From assembly GCF_001425785.1 (NCBI RefSeq), contig NZ_LMDI01000003.1:1-45174 (forward strand): 45,174 nt of DNA. The letters run 5' to 3'. Of the stretch, positions 6,172 to 13,049 are shown piece after piece. Position 1 is the first letter of the stretch, and every line of letters starts with the position of its first letter. A program made the translations under genes and the position numbers. This DNA is from Rhizobacter sp. Root1221 (lineage in GTDB: Bacteria; Pseudomonadota; Gammaproteobacteria; Burkholderiales; Burkholderiaceae_C). Under the pieces are notes generated by a model. The model ran no database searches and was not told the origin of the DNA. It was given only the letters and a program-made list of their open reading frames with translations.

Positions 6172-6876
6172 ATGAACGACATCACCACCACCATTGAGCT
6201 GGTCTTAAAGTCCGCGCAGGTCATTGGAGTTTGCTATGCAGCCTTGAAGGTTGCAGGCGGTGTCGAAGCATGGCGGAGCGAGTACGTTGGCAAACGTCGC
6301 ACCGATCTAGCCGAATCCGTGCTCGTCAAGTTCTTCCACGTCCGCGAGGTTCTCCACGAAATCCGACCAACAGAGAAGGCTGCAAGTGATTTTGCAGGCG
6401 TCGTGGGTACCCGCCTGGGTGCCATGAGTACCGCCTCGATGCTCATGAAGCGTGTCGACGACAACACCGGATTGCTTTCAGAGTTCTATGCCCTAAAGCC
6501 CAGCTTTCTGGCACATTTTCCTGGGTCGGCAGACGACCCCTTCCACCTAGTGCGCCGCGCTGTCGCGAAGATTCGAAGCACTGCCTCCGAAATCGAATTC
6601 TGCACGGACCAGAATCAATCCCCGAATCAGGATTGGTCGCCACACAGCTATCTGGCAGGCCTTGAGGCGAAGCTTGTTCGAGGAGGCAAAGAGGACGAAA
6701 TCACTGAACTGTTCGAGCGCGCGGAACGCTTGCTCACAGGCATGTTGGTGCCACACATTGCGCCTTCTCGGTCGCCTGCGAGGTTCGTCCGCGATGAGTG
6801 TGTGAGGGTCTGGGGCGTAGTGCGCCGCTTCAGAGAAAAAACAGGTGCGGTCAAACAGACGGAAGAGCAGGGTTAG
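6172..6876 (+). CDS. Plus-strand accessory protein, N-terminally membrane-anchored
   Basis: A 234-residue protein. Residues about 8-30 (IELVLKSAQVIGVCYAALKV) are hydrophobic enough for a membrane anchor or buried helix; the rest is helical and charged with no catalytic motif seen. The ATG at 6172 follows tandem operator-like motifs by 24 bp. It is transcribed against the lytic genes, so it is probably expressed in the lysogen as an accessory (moron) gene. Single-anchor proteins of this kind are often host-protective, but nothing in the sequence proves that. Family not recognised. Confidence 0.6.
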   Translation: MNDITTTIELVLKSAQVIGVCYAALKVAGGVEAWRSEYVGKRRTDLAESVLVKFFHVREVLHEIRPTEKAASDFAGVVGTRLGAMSTASMLMKRVDDNTGLLSEFYALKPSFLAHFPGSADDPFHLVRRAVAKIRSTASEIEFCTDQNQSPNQDWSPHSYLAGLEAKLVRGGKEDEITELFERAERLLTGMLVPHIAPSRSPARFVRDECVRVWGVVRRFREKTGAVKQTEEQG

Positions 6877-7203
6877 CCTGCATTCGGGCCACCACACGGC
6901 AGCAGTAGGCAACCCGATGCGCCTCGCTGTGCACCCCGACCACATACCTATCTCTGGTGCCCTGTTCTACGGATCGGTGATCCGCTGGTGTCCGTTATGA
7001 ATCAAGCACTTGGCGCGTGTGGTGCCACGGTGGTGCCAGTGTGGTGCCCACCCTGTGCCCATGTGGTGGCCCGAGAGGTGCCCGCGCCCGGCGTCATGCG
7101 CTTAGGAAAGGCACCCGGCACGGGGGAAGCGCGGCGCCTGTGCTCATCAGATGAGGCCTCGAATTTTTGTGGTGAACTATGCGCACTTCAGCCAGCACGT
7201 CAC
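6877..7203. other. Non-coding stretch with attachment-arm-like repeats
   Basis: No convincing gene in 327 bp; the plus-strand frame that opens at 6988 reads low-quality sequence until 7204. It contains clustered GGTGCC repeats at 7021-7078. One 19-bp segment (7020-7038) is identical to 44755-44773 in the right attachment arm. It may be the relict end of another integrated element that brought in one of the flanking accessory genes. Confidence 0.5.
7020..7038 (+). repeat. 19-bp repeat shared with the right attachment arm
   Basis: TGGTGCCACGGTGGTGCCA is identical to 44755-44773. Both copies hold two TGGTGCCA units 11 bp apart, the unit found repeatedly beside attR. Confidence 0.7.
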
Positions 7204-7548
7204 ATGGAACCTACGAAACCAAAAAGATCGACCTGGAGCCAGATTCACGACGAAGCGTTTGTGAAGCTCATGTTCGACTACTACCGGAACACGGGCATTT
7301 CCGCTGTGTTCTTCGGCGTTGCAAGGTGGGCGTGGACGAGATCCGGTCCTGTCCCCATCTGGTTCACCTACGCCTCTGTGGTGCTCGCGGCAGGCATGGG
7401 CTTCTTTCTGGTGGCTATCAACGAAGCGCACTTCCGGACGCGAGAGCGTGAGTTCCGCCTGAACTCGTGGTTCGCCGTCACCCTTGCCGGGGTTCGCATC
7501 GGAACTTGGGGCATGGTGCTCGCCTACCTGCTTCGAGGAGTTAAGTAA
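7204..7548 (+). CDS. Small two-span membrane protein (accessory)
   Basis: A 114-residue protein starting MEPTKPKRSTWSQIHDEAF. It has two clear hydrophobic segments, about 53-72 (IWFTYASVVLAAGMGFFLVA) and 91-110 (FAVTLAGVRIGTWGMVLAYL), and a weaker one at about 30-40. The frame is open from 6988, but only the part from 7204 looks like protein. No strong ribosome site. It runs convergent to the minus-strand gene ending at 7552, 3 bp away. Function unknown. Confidence 0.5.
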   Translation: MEPTKPKRSTWSQIHDEAFVKLMFDYYRNTGISAVFFGVARWAWTRSGPVPIWFTYASVVLAAGMGFFLVAINEAHFRTREREFRLNSWFAVTLAGVRIGTWGMVLAYLLRGVK

Positions 7549-7551
7549 CCT

Positions 7552-7872
7552 TCAGGGCCCTTTCACCCGCACCCACCAAGCCTGCTTCGAGCGCACTGCC
7601 GGGAGTCCTAGGCGCGGATGAACCTCGAACCCTGAGATGAGCATGTTGGGGCCCTTGATCGCTCGTACCGTGGCCCCGTAGAGCGCAGGGATGAGGTCCA
7701 TGGCACCAGGGGAGTCGCCACCCCGGAGGGTTGCGGCGTATCGGACGTCTGGCACTCCGTCGAGGCGGTAGCCACTTAGGCTCAGGACACCTTCCGAAGG
7801 CTTGGTGGATTCCACCTGCTCCTTGGTCAGCTTCTTACCGTCTGCCCGCAGCCGTAGCACCGTCGCCCTCAT
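7552..7872 (-). CDS. Hypothetical protein downstream of the last phage promoter
   Basis: A 106-residue soluble protein (MRATVLRLRADGKKLTKEQV at the start; SGYRLDGVPDVRYAATLRGG in the middle). I see no catalytic motif; proteins of this look occur in betaproteobacterial mobile regions. The start at 7872 is preceded by GGTAG. It lies 86 bp downstream of the promoter-like element at 7959-7975 in the same direction, so it may be the last gene served by the phage polymerase. Confidence 0.5.
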   Translation of the reverse strand: MRATVLRLRADGKKLTKEQVESTKPSEGVLSLSGYRLDGVPDVRYAATLRGGDSPGAMDLIPALYGATVRAIKGPNMLISGFEVHPRLGLPAVRSKQAWWVRVKGP

Positions 7873-7929
7873 GGCCGCCAGTCTACCTATCGGTAGCAGA
7901 GAAGCCCTCCAGGCGCCCCTTTAGGTACA

Positions 7930-7948
7930 CCTTAAGGGGAGAAGGAGG
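7930..7948. repeat. 19-bp block repeated upstream of the RNA polymerase gene
   Basis: CCTTAAGGGGAGAAGGAGG is identical to 44626-44644. In both places it is followed 10-11 bp later by the 17-bp promoter-like element. The two copies therefore bracket the lytic gene block (8.4-44.6 kb). Confidence 0.75.
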
Positions 7949-7958
7949 ACTCCCTCGG

Positions 7959-7975
7959 CGAGGGGTGGGGTTTAG
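7959..7975 (-). promoter_or_regulatory. Candidate phage RNA polymerase promoter, copy 6
   Basis: On the minus strand CTAAACCCCACCCCTCG, an exact copy of the 17-bp element. It lies downstream of the large terminase, at the end of the lytic block, a place comparable to the T7 right-end promoter. A GTGGG/CCCAC inverted repeat overlaps it, so a terminator role is the alternative. Confidence 0.55.
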
Positions 7976-8080
7976 CCCACCACCGAGTCGAGGGAGTCGC
8001 GCAAGTCGTTGATCCTGCGAGCGATTTGGTCGACGCACTTCGGGCAAAATGAACCTGCGCACAAACATCCGGAGCGACCA

Positions 8081-8422
8081 ATGGGTAACGTCACGAAGCA
8101 CGTCGAACTCGAAGACCGAGTTGACAACGGTTATGGATCACTCCTGCTCTGCCCAAGGTGTGGTGGGCCCAATCTGCATCACGGTCCTGTTGACGTTTAC
8201 GAGTGCCGCGAGGACCGGCCTGGGTTGCATGCCAGCATTGGCGGCGGGAAAGTCGCTGTTGACGAAAACATGAGCGGGAATCCCAGCTCTCGGCGTCATG
8301 GACTCACCATCGGCGTCGAGTGTGAGCACTGTGGGGCCGAGAGCCTTCTCGGGCTTGAGCAGCACAAAGGAGAGACCTTCCTCAACTGGCTTTCCATCGG
8401 ACAAGAAAAGCCGCGCACGTGA
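8081..8422 (+). CDS. Zinc-ribbon hypothetical protein (accessory)
   Basis: A 113-residue protein. Two CxxC pairs, CPRCGGPNLHH (about 24-34) and CEHCGAESLL (about 85-94), should bind one zinc ion. Between them is a conserved-looking SGNPSSRRHGLTI segment. Similar small zinc proteins are scattered in bacterial genomes and prophages with no known role, as I recall. The ATG at 8081 has GGAG seven bases upstream. It is convergent with the large terminase, which ends 4 bp beyond its stop, so it was probably inserted at the end of the lytic operon. Confidence 0.6.
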   Translation: MGNVTKHVELEDRVDNGYGSLLLCPRCGGPNLHHGPVDVYECREDRPGLHASIGGGKVAVDENMSGNPSSRRHGLTIGVECEHCGAESLLGLEQHKGETFLNWLSIGQEKPRT

Positions 8423-8426
8423 GAGC

Positions 8427-10223
8427 CTAAGCAGCTACACCGCCCAGGAACGAGTCCACGATACCGCAGCTATTCCCGCCCTGCCCGCTGGCCTCGATGA
8501 ACCGCTCAATCTCGGCCATGCGGAGCGCCTCCCGGTGCTCCTCCTGGACCCTGGTCACATCCTTGTCCATGACCTCCACCCAATACTTCACGGCCATCGC
8601 CAAGGCATCCAGGCGGTCGTCCTTGGCGAGCGAGCCCTTGTCCTTGGTGATCCGGGTTAGCTGGTAGAGCAGTTGGTAGCGGGGTGCCAGTTCGTCCGAG
8701 TAGTGGTTGTAGTTCTCGTGGTCGTCCTTCACGAGCTTGGAGTCGATGACCAGGCGGTGCTGGTTGAGGACCGGCTCCAGCGTGTCGATGATCCGCAGCT
8801 CCTTCTGCTTCGAGCTATTGACCTCCTCGACGTGACACGGGTGGATGCGGGTGAGGAACGGTAGGAGCAGCTTCGTGAACATGCCGTCACCGAAGTTGGA
8901 CTCCACTACGATGTCGTTCACCCCGAAGCGCTTGGCCTCATGGGCCAGCAGTTCCAGGTTCTCGTCCGTGTAGCCCCCGGTGAGGCCCTTCACGCGGAGC
9001 ACGAACAGGTAGCCGTTGAGCATCGCGACGATGGCATAGGCCAGCTCGTCGCTGCCCCGCCCTGCCGGGTCGATGGACATGACCACGCCCGTGTAGGGCA
9101 GGTAGTGATCCTTGGCGATGAACATGGGGCGGTGCAGGCGGTCCCCTGTCATGCCCACCTGAGGAAGGTCCGAGCGGACCAGCTCCGGGCTATTGGCCCA
9201 CACGCACTGAATGGGGGCCAGCTTCGGGTCGCAGTCGAGGACCATCATGTCCGCCATCTTCAGCGGGTAGCGGTCCATGTCGGCCAAGCTGGGATTCAAC
9301 ATGAACTGCAGCGCGAAGCCAGAGCGCCCGTAGGACAGCTCACGCTCCACCAGGTCCAGGTCAGGGAACCGGCGAGGCTCCGTTGAAGCGCCCCGTTTGG
9401 CGCCCTCGATCCCGTGCTTGTAGGCCAGCGTGGAGTCGGCCTTCAGGTGCTCGACCAGCGAGGGCGCGAGGCGGTCCCCGTAGAGCACCTGCATCTTCTC
9501 GTCGGGGTAGCGCGCCGGCCAGATTCGTGTCACGTAGCCACGCTGCTCCAGCGCCCGGTAGATGGTCGCCTCGGTCTGTGGCGTGCCCAGGAAGACCACC
9601 TCGCCCGCCCCGAGGCCCAGCTGCGCCAGGTCGTCCTCGGACATCATGATGGCGTCGAACTCCTTCACGGCCTCGGACAGCCGGTCACGCATGGTCTGCG
9701 TTAGGGAGTTCTTCGGGACCTCCACGTCGTCAGGGACGATGAGAGAAGCTCGACCGCCAGTGATTTGGCCGGTGATGCCAGCGGCCCGCAGCGACGGTGA
9801 CTGGTGGGCCATCGAGCCGGACACGTCGAAGGCCAGTGCTGAGTCACGGGTGCCCTTCTTCGGGGCCAGGTGGCGCAGGAACGGAGCCTCCTCGATGAGT
9901 CGGCGACAGAACGTGGTGAACTGGGTAGCGCGGTCCTCGTTGGCCGAGACGACCAGGATGCGCTCATTGGGGTTCCTGCAGAGTCGCCACAGGACGAACG
10001 CGGCGGTGATCCACGACTTTCCGATGCCTCGGAACGCCTGGATGATGCGACGGCGGGGGCCGTGCTGAAGGAACGATGCGATGTCGTACTGGATGCCCGT
10101 TGGCTCTTTCAGCCTCAGGTGCTTCCACAGCACGAACACGAAGTTTCGGAAGTCGTTCAGGATCGGGTTCAGCTGCTGCTGGACCGCTTGAGCGACCGGT
10201 GTAAGTTGGGTCAAATGAGACAC
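8427..10223 (-). CDS. Large terminase subunit (T7 gp19-like DNA maturase B)
   Basis: A 598-residue packaging ATPase/nuclease that drives DNA into the prohead through the portal. The Walker A-type motif FRGIGKSWIT (Lys69) matches T7 gp19 closely; the ATPase domain extends to about residue 300, with VFLGTPQTEATIY as a coupling-like segment. The C-terminal nuclease domain has acidic residues in YTGVVMSIDPAGRGSDELAY (about 370-390) and VVESNFGDGMF. Length is near that of T7 gp19 (586). The start is GTG at 10223. Unlike in T7, it is separated from the small terminase by 580 bp and a plus-strand gene. Confidence 0.93.
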   Translation of the reverse strand: MSHLTQLTPVAQAVQQQLNPILNDFRNFVFVLWKHLRLKEPTGIQYDIASFLQHGPRRRIIQAFRGIGKSWITAAFVLWRLCRNPNERILVVSANEDRATQFTTFCRRLIEEAPFLRHLAPKKGTRDSALAFDVSGSMAHQSPSLRAAGITGQITGGRASLIVPDDVEVPKNSLTQTMRDRLSEAVKEFDAIMMSEDDLAQLGLGAGEVVFLGTPQTEATIYRALEQRGYVTRIWPARYPDEKMQVLYGDRLAPSLVEHLKADSTLAYKHGIEGAKRGASTEPRRFPDLDLVERELSYGRSGFALQFMLNPSLADMDRYPLKMADMMVLDCDPKLAPIQCVWANSPELVRSDLPQVGMTGDRLHRPMFIAKDHYLPYTGVVMSIDPAGRGSDELAYAIVAMLNGYLFVLRVKGLTGGYTDENLELLAHEAKRFGVNDIVVESNFGDGMFTKLLLPFLTRIHPCHVEEVNSSKQKELRIIDTLEPVLNQHRLVIDSKLVKDDHENYNHYSDELAPRYQLLYQLTRITKDKGSLAKDDRLDALAMAVKYWVEVMDKDVTRVQEEHREALRMAEIERFIEASGQGGNSCGIVDSFLGGVAA

Positions 10224-10354
10224 GCAGGAGTAGCCCTCGCAGGCCCGTGGAGGGCCCAGCGAAGCGGGGTGCAGGGGTAGGCGCTCCAGGCCCCTACAGG
10301 GGCTCAGAGCGTTCGTGTGAGCGGTGATGCGCGCGGGTTTGGCGCTATGCTCTC

Positions 10355-10381
10355 GGCGTCTTGCCTAGTGGTAAGGACGCC
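10355..10381 (+). promoter_or_regulatory. Strong hairpin upstream of an accessory gene
   Basis: GGCGTCTTGCC and GGTAAGGACGCC pair with one bulge around a TAGT loop. It lies 28 bp upstream of the start at 10409 and downstream of no plus-strand gene. There is no T tract on either strand, so it is not a typical terminator; it may act in the leader RNA of 10409-10762. Confidence 0.4.
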
Positions 10382-10408
10382 GATTCCAAATACACATAGG
10401 GGAACGAT

Positions 10409-10762
10409 ATGGATCGACCTACCGAAAGGCCGATGAATCAACTTGAGAGCCTTGTCTTCGGTGCTACAGCTCTTATTCACTTAGCTCTTGCAGCCGCCTA
10501 CGCCGGACATTCACTGGAACTGGTTCGCTCCGGCAGCGTCAACATACCGGCCGCGTTCGTATGGCTTGTCGGAATACTGTCCCTGTACATCGCTGCGGTC
10601 CGAATGTTGGTGCGACGCAGAAGGGCATCCACCTTGCTGGCAATCGCTGCGATTGCTCTAGCCTTCGCATCGTTCAAGCTCGGTTGGCCGTACCCGCCTG
10701 CGGTAATCGCTGGTTTGGGCAGCGTGTTGGCGGCTCTTGGGTGGGTGCTGATTCGCCCCTGA
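10409..10762 (+). CDS. Four-span membrane protein inserted between terminase genes
   Basis: A 117-residue, very hydrophobic protein with spans at about 15-33, 43-62, 70-88 and 95-113 (AFVWLVGILSLYIAAVRMLV, ASTLLAIAAIALAFA, AVIAGLGSVLAALGWVLI). A RRRRA loop after the second span suggests an inside position by the positive-inside rule. ATG at 10409 is preceded by AGGGGAA; an in-frame ATG at 10433 is the alternative. It is read against the terminases and splits two genes that are adjacent in T7, so it is a good candidate for a lysogen-expressed accessory gene. Family not recognised. Confidence 0.65.
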   Translation: MDRPTERPMNQLESLVFGATALIHLALAAAYAGHSLELVRSGSVNIPAAFVWLVGILSLYIAAVRMLVRRRRASTLLAIAAIALAFASFKLGWPYPPAVIAGLGSVLAALGWVLIRP

Positions 10763-10803
10763 CCATCGTTGCTGCTGCGCCGTACTGTGACGCAGCAGCA
10801 GCG

Positions 10804-11046
10804 TCAATGCGAGGGGCCGTCAGTGCCAGCGAAGGGCAGACCCTCAGTGATGGCAACGCCGAGCTGGCCGAGCGGGTTGTCAGGCATCACTTGGGCCTCG
10901 ATGCCGTTGTCCTTCAAGAACTTGATGGCGGCGCTGAAGTCGGCCGATGTCGCCTCGCCTGCCTTGATCTTGCGGGCAAGCTCGCGGGCCACGAGGGCAT
11001 GGAGGTCGTTCAGCTCGTGGCTGCTGGCCTTCTTGCCGGTGCTCAC
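10804..11046 (-). CDS. Small terminase subunit (T7 gp18-like DNA maturase A)
   Basis: An 80-residue protein (T7 gp18 has 89). It is helical, with HELNDLHALVARELARKIKAG then SADFSAAIKFLKDNGIEAQV, a pattern typical of T7-like small terminases, and an acidic C-terminus. It would recognise phage DNA and load the large subunit for packaging. The start is GTG at 11046, overlapping the holin stop as GTGA. Order holin then small terminase is as in T7 (17.5 then 18). Confidence 0.8.
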   Translation of the reverse strand: MSTGKKASSHELNDLHALVARELARKIKAGEATSADFSAAIKFLKDNGIEAQVMPDNPLGQLGVAITEGLPFAGTDGPSH

Positions 11047-11327
11047 TCACCACCCCCAAGCTTCTTCTTCAGGAGCATCTCGACACCACTGGTGCCCAGC
11101 GATGCCAGCCCGGCCGCGAGGCCGTACAACACGATGGGGTCAGCGGACGGGAAAAGGAGGGACGCGGCGCCAGCCGCAGCACCGATGCCGGCGTTGACGA
11201 GGGCACGGCCGAACACAATGCGCGGCGTGATCTTCTCGTCGGAGTTCAGCAGCTTGCCCAGGCCGATGGCGGCACCGATGGCCGCCAGGATGGCAATGAA
11301 GCTGAGAGGATGGGACTGCGGGGTCAT
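11043..11327 (-). CDS. Holin
   Basis: A 94-residue membrane protein that would permeabilise the inner membrane and release the amidase. Hydrophobic segments lie at about 8-24 (LSFIAILAAIGAAIGLG), 38-57 (GRALVNAGIGAAAGAASLLF) and 61-78 (PIVLYGLAAGLASLG), then a basic tail LLKKKLGGGE. The pattern resembles the LydA/holin superfamily III type. The start at 11327 gives an ATGA overlap with the preceding stop. Position just before the small terminase equals T7 gene 17.5. Confidence 0.75.
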   Translation of the reverse strand: MTPQSHPLSFIAILAAIGAAIGLGKLLNSDEKITPRIVFGRALVNAGIGAAAGAASLLFPSADPIVLYGLAAGLASLGTSGVEMLLKKKLGGGE

Positions 11328-11659
11328 TCGGCTTTCTTGCTGATTGGTTGGATGAGCCATTGGGCGAAGTCAGGGTTGTCTTGCAGGACACCCACGAGGC
11401 CCGTAGCCAGGGCGCGGACATACAACTCCTCGTCCTCGTTGCCGAAGGTCGTTCGACCTTGCTGCGCCAGGATGGCGTGCATGGCCTCATGAAGGAGGGT
11501 GTCGCGGGTGTCGAAGGAGCCGAGGCCAGACGCAACGTCCAGCAGCCCCTTGTCGTAGTGCGTGAGCCCGTAGGCATCACCGAGAGAGGACAGGCGGCGG
11601 AACCGGATGCGCCACTCGCGCCCTCCAATGCGGAGGGACTTGGGGGCGCGCACCATCAT
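11324..11659 (-). CDS. Putative small zinc metallopeptidase-like protein
   Basis: A 111-residue protein with the motif LLHEAMHAILAQQG (about 56-69), an HExxH zinc-binding and catalytic signature. A third ligand may be among the acidic residues of NEDEELYVRAL (about 74-84), the spacing seen in small gluzincin-like proteins. It lies between tail-tip genes and the holin. It could process a virion or host protein, but I know of no T7 counterpart. Two adjacent ATGs (11659 and 11656) overlap the previous stop; the first was used. Confidence 0.6.
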   Translation of the reverse strand: MMVRAPKSLRIGGREWRIRFRRLSSLGDAYGLTHYDKGLLDVASGLGSFDTRDTLLHEAMHAILAQQGRTTFGNEDEELYVRALATGLVGVLQDNPDFAQWLIQPISKKAE

Positions 11660-12072
11660 CCTTGGATCGGAGGCGGAGGTGGCAGCGGAGGCTCAACGAT
11701 TTCCACAGGCAGTGCCGGGCTCAGCAACACCGGGGGTGTTGGCTGCAGCGCCTCAGGTTTCAAGTTGATCTCGAAGTTGCCAGGGGAGGAGGAGCCCTCA
11801 GCGTCCGGCTCACCGCCCCGGAGGAAGCTGTCCCCGTACATCGCCAGCATTGGGTAGAGAAGGTCGCGTGGATCCTGCGTGAGCGCTGCGAACGGGATGG
11901 ACTGGTACTCGTGCCACAGCACGTTCTTGCCAGCTTCGCGCGCGTCAGCAGACGCGTAAACGGCCACTGTCACGAGGATCACTTCGGAGACCATCAACAT
12001 CTCAGCCTTGATGATCTTGTGGTACGTCGCCGGGACGCCTTGTGGTGTCTCGAAAGGTTTGATGATTGCCAT
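11656..12072 (-). CDS. Conserved phage protein, proline-rich C-terminus
   Basis: A 138-residue protein. Residues 1-85 (MAIIKPFETPQGVPATYHKI onwards, later DLLYPMLAMYG) resemble a small protein found behind tail fibre genes in many phages. The C-terminal third is a proline-rich stretch ending VEIVEPPLPPPPPIQG, likely extended and exposed. The start at 12072 is 8 bp from the preceding stop. A role in tail-fibre assembly is suggested only by position. Confidence 0.6.
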   Translation of the reverse strand: MAIIKPFETPQGVPATYHKIIKAEMLMVSEVILVTVAVYASADAREAGKNVLWHEYQSIPFAALTQDPRDLLYPMLAMYGDSFLRGGEPDAEGSSSPGNFEINLKPEALQPTPPVLLSPALPVEIVEPPLPPPPPIQG

Positions 12073-12080
12073 GAAGTGGG

Positions 12081-12746
12081 TTAGGTAAGGCCGCTGGATT
12101 CGATGACGAACACGGCGTTGTTCACTCGGAACGCAGTGGAACTCGGGCTGCCGCCGGTCGTCCCTGCGTAGGCGGTGGTCCATGCGTATGTATGCCCGCC
12201 CGCTACGCGTTTGATGCCAAGCATGAAGATTCCCCCGGCTGCACCTGGCCCAGGCGCGTGCTGCGCGGCGGCGTAGACAGAACAGGCGGGAGACATGTAG
12301 CTGCGCGCGTACGCCGCTGACATATTGGCAACGGCCAGGCTTTCGCCGTACTGGGTGTGAACCTCTGACAACCACAGCGGGTTGCGGGTTGAGTCGAAGG
12401 AAACCTCACCCGAGGAGGTAAGTGCGCGCAGGCCAAACGATCCAAGAGAAGGCTCGTTGGTCAGCGCCCCGTAGCACAGCAACACCGCCCCCATTCGCTG
12501 CGGCCCGAGAACGTCTATGTACCAAGTGTTGCCTCCGCCGTTGGAGACGTTCTGAATGCACAGCGTGTCGCCGACCGCCATTCGAGCCAGGACCACGGGA
12601 TAGGTCGCGCTCTGAATCGCGTACCTCGCCATCAAGGTGCTGGGGGAGGACGAGTAGGCGGCAACGCCCAAGAAGTGAAGGCTTTTTCCTTCGGTCGAGT
12701 AGAGCAGCGCACCGCCCTCGGTGAATCCCTGAAGACCGAAGGTCAT
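12081..12746 (-). CDS. Putative tail-tip / fibre-associated protein with internal repeat
   Basis: A 221-residue, glycine- and serine-rich beta protein. The N-terminus FGLQGFTEGGALLYST recurs at about residue 104 as FGLRALTSSGEVSFDS and resembles the start of the neighbouring 99-residue protein (HGLTLYSSTGALTFDS). This implies that one unit was duplicated within and between genes. ATG at 12746 overlaps the upstream stop as ATGA. By analogy with other phages such proteins sit at the distal fibre or act as adhesins; that is inference. Confidence 0.65.
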   Translation of the reverse strand: MTFGLQGFTEGGALLYSTEGKSLHFLGVAAYSSSPSTLMARYAIQSATYPVVLARMAVGDTLCIQNVSNGGGNTWYIDVLGPQRMGAVLLCYGALTNEPSLGSFGLRALTSSGEVSFDSTRNPLWLSEVHTQYGESLAVANMSAAYARSYMSPACSVYAAAQHAPGPGAAGGIFMLGIKRVAGGHTYAWTTAYAGTTGGSPSSTAFRVNNAVFVIESSGLT

Positions 12747-13042
12747 CGCACGAAAAGAATGAGGTTGACCGGAACGCCACCAGAGGCTGCCGGGTAGTTC
12801 CATGTGAGGGTTGGAACTCCGGAGGGGTGACTGATGGTCCAACTGTTCCAGGCCGTCGCCACGTTGATCTGGCCCGCGTACGCGACCATCGCAAACAGCG
12901 TCCTGCCGGTGAACGCGGGGTAGGTCTTGGTTCCTGATGTGCCTTGGGTGAAGGAGATGAACTCGACGAACACCCCGCCGTAGCGGGATGAGTCGAATGT
13001 CAGAGCCCCAGTGCTCGAATAGAGCGTGAGTCCGTGTGCCAT
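12743..13042 (-). CDS. Short tail-tip protein, paralogue of its neighbour
   Basis: A 99-residue beta-rich protein beginning MAHGLTLYSSTGALTFDSS, with a C-terminal half ASGGVPVNLILFVR. It shares its first about 20 positions with both halves of the 221-residue protein that follows. GAGAAAG precedes the ATG at 13042, 7 bp after the tail fibre stop. Position suggests a fibre tip or receptor-binding accessory; not a T7 gene. Confidence 0.65.
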   Translation of the reverse strand: MAHGLTLYSSTGALTFDSSRYGGVFVEFISFTQGTSGTKTYPAFTGRTLFAMVAYAGQINVATAWNSWTISHPSGVPTLTWNYPAASGGVPVNLILFVR

Positions 13043-13049
13043 TGCTTTC

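Noticed and set aside
10355-10395. A tRNA-Gly-like 5' half (TAGTGGTAA and TTCCAAA).
   Set aside because: No anticodon stem or acceptor pairs form; the stretch is better explained as a simple hairpin.
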